From NCBI RefSeq assembly GCF_014650875.1, contig NZ_BMVU01000026.1:54689-118688 (forward strand): 64,000 nucleotides of DNA, in the 5' to 3' direction. The notes below the pieces were generated by a model, which made no database searches, was not told where the DNA came from, and was given only the letters and a program-made list of their open reading frames with translations. This document shows, one piece after another, positions 50,341 through 58,834 of the stretch (within the stretch, counting starts at the first letter, position 1; each line of letters starts with the position of its first letter). The position numbers and the translations under genes were made by a program. The stretch comes from Streptomyces minutiscleroticus. GTDB taxonomy: Bacteria; Actinomycetota; Actinomycetes; Streptomycetales; Streptomycetaceae.

Positions 50341-51377
50341 TTGACCTTGTCCGCGGCCTTGGCGAGCGAGGCGACGTAGTCCTCCAGCACCCAGGAGATC
50401 GACAGGGGCGTCGGGTTCGCCGCGGTCGCCTCGGGGCCGGAGCCGGACAGGAAGGCCGTGGAGCCGCGCTCGACGGCGGGGAGCTTCGACACCAGCGGGT
50501 CCTCCTCGAGCGTCTTGACCAGCTCGCCCTTCTCGTCCCCGTACCCGGTGATGATGTCGACGTCGTTGAACACGTCGATCTGCTCCGCGCTCTGCGTGCC
50601 GGAGAACTTCTCCGAGTCCTCGGAGAGGTTCTCGATGCTGTCCGGGATCTTCAGACCGAGGTCCTCGAAGAACAGCGTGCGGGTGTCGTGCGCGGTGTAG
50701 AAGCCGACCTTGCTCACGTCACCGGGGTCGATGTGCGTCATGAACATCGCCGACTTGCCCTTGAGCGAGGGGTACTTCGCGACGGTGTCCTCGATCTCGC
50801 CCTCGAGGTCGGCGATCAGCTCGTCGCCCTCGTCGGCGAGGCCGATCGCCTTGCTGTTCATCCGGATGATGTCGCGCCACGGGGTCGCCCATGCGGCGTC
50901 CGGGTACGCCACCACCGGCGCGATCTCGCTCAGGGTGTCGTAGTCCTGCTGGGTCAGGCCCGAGTACGCGGCCAGGATGACGTCCGGCTTCGTGTCGGCG
51001 ACCGCCTCGAAGTCGATGCCGTCGGTTTCGTCGAACAGGACGGGCGTGTCGGCCTTGAGCTCCTTCAGCCGCTTCTCGGTCCAGGGCAGGACCCCGTCGC
51101 CGTCGTCGTCGCCGAAGTTCGCCTTGGCCATGCCGACCGGCACGACGCCGAGCGCCAGCGGCACCTCGTCGTTGGCCCAGTTGACGGTGGCCACACGCTT
51201 GGGCTTCGACGCGATGGTGGTCTTGCCGAGGGCGTGCTCGACCGTCATGGGGAACGCGCCGGAACCGCTGCTCTTCGCCTCGGCGGCGTCGTCGGTGTCG
51301 GTCTGCCCGCCGCAGGCGGACAGACCCAGCAGGGCCACGGCCGCCACGGCGAGCGACCTGAGGCGATATGAACGCAT
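50337..51377 (-). CDS. Iron-siderophore binding lipoprotein
   Basis: This 346-residue class III periplasmic-type binding protein has a lipoprotein signal MRSYRLRSLAVAAVALLGLS ending in the lipobox LSAC. Two lobes follow, joined by a long helix: KPKRVATVNWANDEVPLALG, IDFEAVADTKPDVILAAYSG, and the terminal ISWVLEDYVASLAKAADKV. The Asp/Glu-rich loop after VPVGMAKANFGDDDGDG is typical of actinobacterial hydroxamate-siderophore binders. ATG 51377 follows GGAG. First gene of the operon, about 100 bases downstream of an iron box. Confidence 0.94.
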   Translation of the reverse strand: MRSYRLRSLAVAAVALLGLSACGGQTDTDDAAEAKSSGSGAFPMTVEHALGKTTIASKPKRVATVNWANDEVPLALGVVPVGMAKANFGDDDGDGVLPWTEKRLKELKADTPVLFDETDGIDFEAVADTKPDVILAAYSGLTQQDYDTLSEIAPVVAYPDAAWATPWRDIIRMNSKAIGLADEGDELIADLEGEIEDTVAKYPSLKGKSAMFMTHIDPGDVSKVGFYTAHDTRTLFFEDLGLKIPDSIENLSEDSEKFSGTQSAEQIDVFNDVDIITGYGDEKGELVKTLEEDPLVSKLPAVERGSTAFLSGSGPEATAANPTPLSISWVLEDYVASLAKAADKVK

Positions 51378-51479
51378 GATTTCGTACTCCACTGTCCGGA
51401 TGTCAGGGGTGCCGGTCCTCGCACGCCTGGGTGTGGGGAATGCCGTCGTGGAGCGGTGCACCGTACTGACGCAAGCCGG

Positions 51480-51498
51480 TTAGGTAAGGCTTGCCTTT
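51480..51498. promoter_or_regulatory. Iron box (DmdR1/IdeR type)
   Basis: TTAGGTAAGGCTTGCCTTT matches the TTAGGTTAGGCTAACCTAA operator at 14 of 19 positions. It lies 103 bases upstream of the binding-protein start, so iron-loaded DmdR1 should repress the importer. Confidence 0.8.
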
Positions 51499-51608
51499 GG
51501 TGGACTCTAAGGGAGGGGGGTCGGTGTCGCAATCGATCCTTTGAGACAGCGGATGTCGCGATCGGGACAGGAGGCATCGTACGGTGAAGCGGCACACGCC
51601 CTCAGAAG

Positions 51609-51715
51609 GACCGGAATCCGCCGCGAACGCTTCCAAGAGGCCCGGAATCGGGCGCGGACGCTCCTCGGGAGGCCCGGAATCCGGTCCGGACGCCTCTCAG
51701 CAGGCCCGGAACATG
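51609..51715. repeat. Three and a half 32-bp tandem repeats at the 3' end of araC
   Basis: Copies of the block CCGGAATCxGxxxCGGACGC begin at 51611, 51642, 51674 and (partial) 51706. They are 31-32 bases apart and 60-75 percent alike. The last copies overlap the AraC stop at 51697 and may supply its final codons. Confidence 0.65.
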
Positions 51716-52470
51716 CCAGGAGTGAGCCCCGTCGTACGCCGGAACGCGACGCCGAACGCGCTCGCCGAGCGGTAGCCGACCCGCTCCGCGACGGTCTCGA
51801 CGTCCCAGCCCCGGGTGAGCAGGCCGACCGCGTGCTGCGCGCGGACCGCCGCGATCCAGCGCGCGAAGCTGGTGCCCGTCTCGGCGTTGAAAGCGCGTGT
51901 GATCGTACGTGGACTCACACCGAGTTCACCCGCCCAGTCGGTCAGCGTCCGCTGGTCCCCCGGGTTCTCCCGCACCGCCTCGGCGATCGGGCGCAGCAGG
52001 CCGGAGGTGGGGGCGTGCACGAGCAGCTCGCGGGGCGAGGGCTCCAGCACGTCGAGCACCATCGCCTCGGTCGTCCTCCGCGAACCGGGGGAGAGGCCGG
52101 AATCGCCGAGCCGTTCGAGCAGCAGCCTCAGGAGCGGGGTGATCTCGACGGCGACGGGGGTGTCGGAGATCGAGGTCGTGGTGGCGAACCCGAAGAAGCT
52201 CCCGCGCATCCACGTGCCGGCGATCGCCGAACCGGAGTGCAGCGTGCCCGCGGGCATCCACAGCCCGAACGCCGGTGTGATCGTCCAGACCCGGGCGCCG
52301 ACCACGGCCGTGGAGGCGCCACGCGCGTTCCAGAGCAGCTCGTGGAAGGGGTGGGAGTGGTCGTTCCAGGTGGTGTCGCGGGTGAAGACCTCGTCGTAGC
52401 CGACGATGGTGAAGGGTGTGTCCACCGACTCCGGCGCGAGCACGGGCAGGGAGCGGGTCTCCGCGGTCAT
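51697..52470 (-). CDS. AraC family transcriptional regulator
   Basis: This 257-residue protein has an N-terminal cupin-like sensor (HSHPFHELLWNARGASTAVV, FGLWMPAGTLHSG) and C-terminal double HTH: LTDWAGELGVSPRTITRAFN and TVAERVGYRSASAFGVAFRR then TTGLTPG. The short AraC layout resembles regulators of siderophore uptake and efflux genes. It lies beside the iron operon, reading the same way and ending about 200 bases upstream of the iron box. Its ATG (52470) overlaps the stop of an odd repeat ORF. It may sense the siderophore. Confidence 0.87.
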   Translation of the reverse strand: MTAETRSLPVLAPESVDTPFTIVGYDEVFTRDTTWNDHSHPFHELLWNARGASTAVVGARVWTITPAFGLWMPAGTLHSGSAIAGTWMRGSFFGFATTTSISDTPVAVEITPLLRLLLERLGDSGLSPGSRRTTEAMVLDVLEPSPRELLVHAPTSGLLRPIAEAVRENPGDQRTLTDWAGELGVSPRTITRAFNAETGTSFARWIAAVRAQHAVGLLTRGWDVETVAERVGYRSASAFGVAFRRTTGLTPGMFRAC

Positions 52471-52853
52471 CCGCGCACTCCGCCGGTACGGGAGCCGGCG
52501 ACCGCGGCGGGACCGGGACAGCGGGTGGTCGCCGTGTCGGCGGGACCGGGACAGTGGGCGGCCGCTGTGGTGTCAGGACAGTGGGGGAGCGTCGTGGTGT
52601 CGGGACAGTGGGGGAGCGTCGTGCCGCCGGAGCGACGGGCGTCCACCGCGCCGCCGGGTCCACGGGCAGCAGCCGTGCTGCCGGGACAGCGGGGGAGCGT
52701 CGTGCCGCCGGAATCGGGACCGGGCCCTGGGCCGGTGCGGGGACTCGGCGCGGGGCCGTCGCCGGGACCGGCCGGGGCGTTCGGCTCGGGGGCGGCGCCC
52801 ATGGCCCGCGCGCGGACGCGGCCGGCGGCGCGGGGACGGGAGACGGGTCGCAT
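52467..52853 (-). CDS. Repeat-rich Thr/Pro/Cys ORF coupled to araC, unknown
   Basis: 128 codons from ATG 52853 (AGGTGAGG just upstream) end in a TGA that overlaps the araC ATG. The middle is built of TTLPxCPG/D units (GGTTLPRCPG, GGTTLPHCPD, TTTLPHCPD, then TAAAHCPGP, TATTRCPGP) from 27-bp DNA repeats. The rest is Pro/Ala/Gly-rich without a domain. It may be a real protein with a cysteine repeat or just an expanded leader in frame. The good ribosome site and stop-start coupling favour translation. Confidence 0.4.
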   Translation of the reverse strand: MRPVSRPRAAGRVRARAMGAAPEPNAPAGPGDGPAPSPRTGPGPGPDSGGTTLPRCPGSTAAARGPGGAVDARRSGGTTLPHCPDTTTLPHCPDTTAAAHCPGPADTATTRCPGPAAVAGSRTGGVRG

Positions 52854-52926
52854 GTCCTCACCTTAAGCGGTGCCGTACGGCCGTCCCGGCCGGCGCGGTC
52901 CCGGCGGTCCCGGTGGCTGCGGCGGT

Positions 52927-53246
52927 CTACCCGACGTCCACCACCCGTGCCCAGCCGTGCGCGCCGTCCGGCCCCAGGTCCCACTCGCGCTCCAGCCCGT
53001 CGGCGCCGCTGCCGAAGTCCAGCCAGACCATGCCCTGCGTGTGCGGGCCCAATTGCCCGGCTGGCCCCACAGGAGTACGGGCAGGTCGGCGGCGACGGCC
53101 GGGGCCAGCGCCTCCAGTTGTACGTCGGCGCGCGGTTCGGTGGTGGTGGCGCGCAGCAGGCGCAGGAGTTCACCGGCTACGTCGAGCTGGGAGGCGCGGG
53201 CCGGGCCGGAGGCGCCGGTGGCGGTGGACGGTGTGTTCGAGGGCAT
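52927..53246 (-). pseudogene. Small unknown gene, single frameshift
   Basis: From ATG 53246 the frame reads ASQLDVAGELLRLLRATTTE, PRADVQLEALAPAVAADLPV, LLWGQPG. It then turns to Arg/Trp-rich sequence that looks non-coding. In another frame the same DNA continues QLGPHTQGMVWLDFGSGADG, LEREWDLGPDGAHGWARVVD, VG and a TAG at 52927. The joint is at about 53058 (GGGCAATTGGG) and one base is missing or extra. The natural product would be about 106 residues. No family recognised. It lies just downstream of the larger frameshifted gene on the same strand. Confidence 0.6.
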
Positions 53247-53438
53247 GTCTGATCACCTGTGGGTTCGTGGTCGGCCGGGCAGGCGCGACGGGGCGGTGCG
53301 ACGGGCCGGTACGGAAGACCGGTGCGGCGGATCGGTACGGCGGATCGGTGTGACGATTCGGCGCGACGGCCGGTGTGAAGGGGACTCAGGTCCGGGAGAC
53401 GGTGTGAGGGCGTGCGCCCCGGAAGACGGTGTGCGGGT

Positions 53439-55092
53439 TCAAGGGCGGTGGAGAGTGGCGTGCCGCGGGTGCGGACGATGGCCGCGTGGACGCTCCGGCC
53501 CCGGCAGGCTGCGGCCGGACGCGGGCGCGGGCTCGGCCAGACCGGCCCGGAACAGCCCGTACGTGACGCGCCGTCGCGCGGCCGCCTCCAGCGCGTCCCG
53601 CAAGGCGCCGTCGCGCAGCAGCGCGCCGGGGCCCAGCAGGTCCTCCACGACGGCGAGCGCACCGGCCACGTCGCCGTGGCCGAGGCGTTCGCGGATGCCG
53701 GCGAGGTCGTCCGGCCTGCGGTGCGCCCGGTCGATGACCTGGAGGCAGGGCAGCGGAGTGCCGGTCAGCGCGGCCAGCAGCTCCTCCCGCCGGATCTCGG
53801 CCGGGTCGTGGTCCAACGGGGTCAGCACCCCGTCGACCAGGCCGACCCGGTGCCGGGCTCCCCGGCACTCCACCAGGCGCGCCGACGGCGTCCGGTCCGG
53901 CGCACGGTACGGTCCGGCCGCCCCGTGACCCGGTACGAGTGCCGAGGCGACCAGCGGATGCAGCCGGTCGGCCGTGAGCGAACCGGTGCGCAGCAGCTCC
54001 AGGTCGGGCAGCACCCAGGTCGCCGCGTCGGGCAGCACCGGCAGCGCGGAGGCGCGGCCGTTCCCGGGCGCGTCCGCGACGCGCAGGGCGGACGTTCCGA
54101 GGTCTTCATCGTCGCCGGACCCGCACGCGCGCCCGGACCCGGACCCGCACTCGGCTATGGACCCGCACCCGCACCCGGACCCGCACCCGCACCCGGATAC
54201 GGACCCGCACCCGGATACGGACCCGCCGTCCCCGTTCCGGTCCGCGTCCGCGAGCAGTTCCAGCACCAGCCGGTGCCTGCCGCCGAACCGCACGGTGAAG
54301 GCGCCGGCGGACCGCCCCTCGGCGCGGAGCAGGATCCGTGCCTCGGCCGCCCACCGGTCGACGGCGCAACTCCGCCCCGGTGGCAACGACTCCAGCAGGT
54401 TCCGGTACGGCTCGGGACCGCGACCACCGGCGGACGCCCCGCCAGCCCCCGCGGCTCTCCCGGCCCCGTCGAGCCGATCGGCCGGATCGAGCCGACTGAC
54501 CGGGCCGAGCCGACCGACGGGGCCGAGCCGGTCGGCCCCGCACCGCACCCGCAGCTCGTCGGCCCTGTGCGCGTCCCACAGGTGGCGGTGCAGGTCGAGG
54601 CGGAAGCGCCGGTCGGGACGGGGATGCGGATGCCGGCAGGCGCCCGCCTCGTCCCCGGAGGCGCCGCGGGAGCCGTCCCACAGCGCGAGGCTGATGCGCT
54701 GGCCGGCGTCCGCCCAGGCGGGCGCGGTCCGCACCACGAGGTGCACGGGGCGTTCGCGGCCGTGTCCCGCGGTGTCGTACCGGGCCAGGGCGAGGGTGAG
54801 TCCCGGGCGCAGCCACCCGTCGGGGGCGATCCTCGGCATGTGCCAGCGCAGCAGGTCGGGAGCCAGTCGGCGCAGATCGGCCCGGACCCGGTCGGCGAGC
54901 GCCCGGCCGTGTGCGCGCCACGGAGCGCAGGTCGAGGTCGACGTCGACGCCCGCGGCGGCGCACGCCCCGGCCCAGTCCCCGGCGAGGCGGCGGGCGGTC
55001 GCGGTTTCGATCATGGAGGGCGGCACGGCGTACTCACGCACGCGCAGCCAGAAGGAGAGGCGGGAGTCCCCGTCCGTGAGGTGAGTGGCCAT
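53439..55092 (-). pseudogene. Large unknown gene, single frameshift near the 5' end
   Basis: ATG 55092 (AAGGTGAG upstream) starts MATHLTDGDSRLSFWLRVRE, YAVPPSMIETATARRLAGDW, AGACAAAGVDVDLDLRSV. At about 54920 the sense passes to a second frame: WRAHGRALADRVRADLRRLA, PDLLRWHMPRIAPDGWLRPG, and onward to FRLDLHRHLWDAHRADELRV and beyond. One base appears deleted at GTGGCGCGCACACGG. The restored protein would be about 550 residues, soluble, with a Gly/Cys/Ser repeat insert. I do not recognise the family. The conserved-looking codons on both sides argue that it is recently broken or mis-sequenced. Confidence 0.6.
54116..54228. repeat. CCGCACCCGGA-type short tandem repeats inside the unknown gene
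   Basis: Six- and eighteen-base units (CCGCACCCGGAC, CCGCACCCGGATACGGAC) are iterated. In the gene frame they give GSVSGCGSVSGCGCGSGCGC and more, an insert of about 38 Gly/Ser/Cys residues between two ordinary domains. All unit lengths are multiples of three, so the frame survives. Confidence 0.7.
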
Positions 55093-55332
55093 CAGCACTC
55101 ACCTTGCGTGGACGGGACCCCCAATCTGCGGAGAGATCGAGTAGTCATCGCGGCGACCGTAGCGGCCCCCGCTCCGGCCTTCCACATGTTTTCTCCGAGG
55201 TGTTCTCTCCCGGGTCTGCACACGCTTCCGGCCGGGCGCCCGCCACCCCGGAAACGAGAACGGTGCGTTTCACTGATCCGGCGACCGCCGAGGAGGCGAT
55301 AGTTTGGCGCTCGCCAGTACGGAGGTGTACCC

Positions 55333-56187
55333 GTGCACGTCACCAACGGCGAGCGTCCGCTCGAAGACGGGATCAGGACCGATTTCAGCCGGTCCATGGA
55401 CTACGGCGCCTACCTGGAGCTCGACGCCGTCCTCGGCGCCCAGCACCCGCGCAGCACGCCCGCGCACCACGACGAGATGCTGTTCATCATCCAGCACCAG
55501 ACCACGGAGCTGTGGCTCAAGCTCGTCCTGCACGAACTGCTCTCCGCCCGGGACCTGCTCGACGCCGACGAACTGCCGGTGGCGCTCAAGCGGCTGGCCC
55601 GGGTGAAGGCGGTCCTGCGGACCATGACCGAACAGTGGTCCGTGCTGTCGACCCTCACCCCCAGTGAGTACGCCGAGTTCCGCGGGACCCTCGGCACCTC
55701 GTCGGGGGTCCAGTCGTACCAGTACCGCGCCGTGGAGTTCCTGCTCGGCAACAAGAACGAGCGCATGCTCGCCGTCTTCGCGTCCCGGCCCGACGTCCAC
55801 CGCACGCTCTCCCGGCTGCTGGACGAACCCACCTTGTACGACGCCTTCCTGCGGCTGCTGGCCCGCCGCGGCCACGCGGTCCCGGCCGAGGTGCTCGACC
55901 GCGACGTGCGCACACCGTGGGTGGAGACGGCGGAACTGCTCCCGGTCTTCCGGCGGGTGTACGAGAGCACCGACACGGACTGGGACGTCTACGCGGCCTG
56001 CGAGGACCTGGTGGACCTGGAGGACGCCTTCCAGGTCTGGCGGTTCCGGCACCTGCGGACGGTCCAGCGCACCATCGGGATGAAGACGGGCACGGGCGGG
56101 TCGAGCGGTGTCGGATTCCTCCGGCGCGCCCTGGACCTCACCTTCTTTCCCGAACTGCTCGGCGTCAGGACGCTGATCGGCACCTGA
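55333..56187 (+). CDS. kynA: Tryptophan 2,3-dioxygenase
   Basis: This 284-residue haem enzyme opens the indole ring of L-tryptophan to N-formylkynurenine. Signature blocks are DYGAYLELDAVLGAQHP, HDEMLFIIQHQTTELWLKLV (substrate-binding Tyr/His region), GVQSYQYRAVEFLLGNKNER, and RFRHLRTVQRTIGMKTGTGG with the proximal haem His and the substrate-binding Thr/Gly loop. GTG 55333 follows GGAGGT. No kynurenine formamidase or kynureninase gene is adjacent, so the rest of the pathway lies elsewhere. Confidence 0.95.
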   Translation: MHVTNGERPLEDGIRTDFSRSMDYGAYLELDAVLGAQHPRSTPAHHDEMLFIIQHQTTELWLKLVLHELLSARDLLDADELPVALKRLARVKAVLRTMTEQWSVLSTLTPSEYAEFRGTLGTSSGVQSYQYRAVEFLLGNKNERMLAVFASRPDVHRTLSRLLDEPTLYDAFLRLLARRGHAVPAEVLDRDVRTPWVETAELLPVFRRVYESTDTDWDVYAACEDLVDLEDAFQVWRFRHLRTVQRTIGMKTGTGGSSGVGFLRRALDLTFFPELLGVRTLIGT

Positions 56188-56391
56188 GCGCCCCCGCCGG
56201 CACCGGCCGGCGGGCCGGGGGAGCGGGGCCGTTCGGCCCTGGGCGCCGGGGACTGTTCAGCCCTGTGCCCGCCCTCCCGCCACCACTGATCATGAGGCAG
56301 CCGGAACGGACCGGCTCCCGTGGCGCCGCGAGGACCGCCCGGTCCTCCGCGCGCCGTCTCCCGGATCAGTACAGCTGGAGGTCGCGTCCCC

Positions 56392-58101
56392 GTGGACGTC
56401 AATCACACGCATGGCCGCACACGGCACCCGCGGAGCACGACGGCCGGGGTGCCGGCGGCGGGGACCGGAACGGGCGCGGCCGTCCGCCCCGGTCCCCGCC
56501 ACTCGTGGGTGGAGTGGCTGACCACCACCGACCACAAGAGGATCGGCACGCTGTACCTCGTCTCGGCGTTCGGCTTCTTCATGGTCGGCGGGGTGCTGGC
56601 CCTGCTCATGCGGGCCGAACTCGCCCGCCCCGGACTGCAGATCATGTCCGACGAGCAGTTCAACCAGGCGTTCACGATGCACGGCTCGATCATGCTGCTG
56701 CTGTTCGCGATGCCCCTGTTCACGGGGTTCGCCAACTGGATCATGCCGCTGCAGATCGGCGCCCCGGACGTGGCCTTCCCGCGCCTGAACATGCTGTCCT
56801 ACTGGCTGTTCCTGTTCGGTTCGCTGATCGCGGCCGGCGGCTTCCTCACCCCGCAGGGCGCCGCCGACTTCGGCTGGTTCCTGTACGCGCCGCTGTCGGA
56901 CGCCGTGCACTCGCCGGGCGTCGGCTCCGACATGTGGATCATGGGTGTGACGCTGTCCGGCTTCGGCAGCATCCTCGGCGCGGTCAACTTCATCACCACC
57001 ATCGTCTGCATGCGCGCGCCCGGCATGACGATGTTCCGCATGCCGATCTTCACCTGGAACGTGCTGCTGACCGGCCTGCTGATCCTGATGGTCTTCCCGG
57101 TGCTCGCCGCCGCGCTGCTCGCCCTGGAGTGCGACCGCACGTTCGGCAGCCACGTCTTCGACGCCGCCAACGGCGGGGCCCTGCTGTGGCAGCACCTCTT
57201 CTGGTTCTTCGGCCACCCGGAGGTCTACGTCCTGGCCCTGCCGTTCTTCGGTGTCATCAGCGAGGTGATCCCGGTGTTCGCGCGCAAGCCGATGTTCGGG
57301 TACATGGGCCTGATCGGCGCGACCATCGCGATCGCCGGCCTCTCGGTCACCGTGTGGGCGCACCACATGTACGTCACCGGCGGTGTGCTGCTGCCGTTCT
57401 TCTCCTTCATGACGTTCCTGATCGCCGTGCCGACGGGGGTGAAGTTCTTCAACTGGATCGGCACGATGTGGAAGGGCAGCCTCTCCTTCGAGACACCGAT
57501 GCTGTGGACGTCAGGCTTTCTGGTCACCTTCGTCTTCGGCGGTCTCACGGGCGTGATCCTGGCCTCCCCGCCGCTGGACTTCCACGTCTCCGACTCGTAC
57601 TTCGTGGTGGCGCACTTCCACTACACACTGTTCGGCACGGTGGTGTACGCGATGTTCGCCGGGTTCCACTTCTGGTGGCCGAAGTTCACGGGCAGGATGC
57701 TGGACGAGCGCCTGGGCAAGATCACGTTCTGGACCCTGACGGCGGGCTTCCACCTCACCTTCCTCGTCCAGCACTGGCTGGGCGCCGAGGGCATGCCCCG
57801 CCGGTACGCGGACTACCTGGCCGCCGACGGCTTCACACTCCTGAACACCCTGTCCACGATCGGCTCGTTCCTGCTCGGCCTGTCGATCCTGCCGTTCCTG
57901 TACAACGTGTGGAAGACGGGCAGGTACGGCGAGCGCGTGACCGTCGACGACCCGTGGGGCTACGGCCGCTCGCTGGAGTGGGCGACCTCCTGCCCGCCGC
58001 CGCGTCACAACTTCGCCTCGCTGCCCCGCATCCGCTCCGAGTCCCCGGCGTTCGACCTGCACCACCCGGAGACCGCCGCCGACGGAGCCGCCGGGCGCTG
58101 A
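56392..58101 (+). CDS. ctaD: Cytochrome c oxidase subunit I, stand-alone paralogue
   Basis: This 569-residue, twelve-helix haem-copper oxidase subunit follows family sequence throughout: TTDHKRIGTLYLVSAFGFFM, HGSIMLLLFAMPLFTGFANW, WQHLFWFFGHPEVYVLALPF (Cu-B His and cross-linked Tyr), VWAHHMYVTGG, and VVAHFHYTLFGTVVYAMFAG (the haem His pair). The C-tail EWATSCPPPRHNF is usual. No subunit II or III gene is next to it, unlike the main ctaCDFE cluster, so it is a second copy likely used in particular conditions. GTG 56392 follows GGAGG. Confidence 0.94.
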   Translation: MDVNHTHGRTRHPRSTTAGVPAAGTGTGAAVRPGPRHSWVEWLTTTDHKRIGTLYLVSAFGFFMVGGVLALLMRAELARPGLQIMSDEQFNQAFTMHGSIMLLLFAMPLFTGFANWIMPLQIGAPDVAFPRLNMLSYWLFLFGSLIAAGGFLTPQGAADFGWFLYAPLSDAVHSPGVGSDMWIMGVTLSGFGSILGAVNFITTIVCMRAPGMTMFRMPIFTWNVLLTGLLILMVFPVLAAALLALECDRTFGSHVFDAANGGALLWQHLFWFFGHPEVYVLALPFFGVISEVIPVFARKPMFGYMGLIGATIAIAGLSVTVWAHHMYVTGGVLLPFFSFMTFLIAVPTGVKFFNWIGTMWKGSLSFETPMLWTSGFLVTFVFGGLTGVILASPPLDFHVSDSYFVVAHFHYTLFGTVVYAMFAGFHFWWPKFTGRMLDERLGKITFWTLTAGFHLTFLVQHWLGAEGMPRRYADYLAADGFTLLNTLSTIGSFLLGLSILPFLYNVWKTGRYGERVTVDDPWGYGRSLEWATSCPPPRHNFASLPRIRSESPAFDLHHPETAADGAAGR

Positions 58102-58459
58102 CGCGGAGTGAACCCCCGGCCGGACCCTCCACGAGCCGGTGCTCCCCGCGCCCGCGGGTTCGTCCGGAACCGCGGGCGCGGGACACGGTGTTCCGTAGCC
58201 GTGCGTGCGCGGCCCCGTCGTACGCCGGGGATTTCGCGCTCCGGTCCGTACGCCCTCGGCGCGGGCGCTCGCGCCGCCGAACCGTCGTGCGCCCGGCTTG
58301 CGTGCTTGCATGGTGAAACAAGTCAGAAAGGTGCTTTGTCGCCAATTGTGGCCGCCCTTCTCCCCGCCCTTTTCGTTGCGCGCTACACAAGAGAGCGCAG
58401 CCGCACAGCCGTCGCCCGGTGGACCGGGCCGGTGGCGGTCCGACGGGAGGTCCGGGCAC
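58102..58459. other. Intergenic region after ctaD with a lower-G+C core
   Basis: About 360 bp. Bases 58300-58395 are clearly less G+C-rich than the surroundings (CATGGTGAAACAAGTCAG, CGCTACACAAGAGAG). This could be the promoter region of the small membrane protein or imported DNA. No gene is supported. Confidence 0.4.
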
Positions 58460-58672
58460 ATGATGTTGACCATTGACGTGGCGCTGCTGCTGGCCGTCAT
58501 CCTCGTGTTGCTGGTGCGCCGCCGTGTTCAGGCCCGGAGCAGGGTCGACCAGATGCTGTGCCTGACCGTGGCCGTCACGCTGGGCGTACTGCTCGCCCCG
58601 ACCGCGTTCGGCCGGGCGGTCATCGACTTCGTGGCCCAGCTCGCCCAGGGGCTCTCGGGCGTCGGGCAGTGA
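58460..58672 (+). CDS. Small two-helix membrane protein, unknown
   Basis: The 70-residue protein has helix MMLTIDVALLLAVILVLLV, a basic loop RRRVQARSRVDQ, then MLCLTVAVTLGVLLAPTAFG and an amphipathic tail. GGAGG is nine bases before ATG 58460. It resembles small Spd-like membrane proteins of Streptomyces conjugative elements only in general layout; no tra or kor gene is near. Function unknown. Confidence 0.65.
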   Translation: MMLTIDVALLLAVILVLLVRRRVQARSRVDQMLCLTVAVTLGVLLAPTAFGRAVIDFVAQLAQGLSGVGQ

Positions 58673-58800
58673 CGGCTCGTCCCCGAGCGGGTTCCCCGGT
58701 CCGGGGCGCTTCCGTGCCGCGGCCGCCCGGACGTCGTACCGTCCGGACGCCGTGCCGCCCGGACGGTTGCCGGGACCGGGGGTGCTCCGCGTATCATGGG

Positions 58801-58816
58801 CCGAACGAACGGTCGG
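58801..58816. promoter_or_regulatory. Candidate TetR-type operator of the paa operon
   Basis: CCGAACGAACGGTCGG is an imperfect inverted repeat (12 of 16 positions symmetric) ending 18 bases before the paaA start. Its right half CGGTCGG is the half-site I recall for TetR-type PaaR regulators of phenylacetate genes. It would cover the start of transcription. Confidence 0.5.
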
Positions 58817-58834
58817 TTGGGTTAGGGGATGCGG

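Noticed and set aside
58300..58672. Integrated conjugative element fragment around the small membrane protein
   Set aside because: Only layout resemblance to Spd-type proteins; no tra, kor, integrase or tRNA attachment site nearby.
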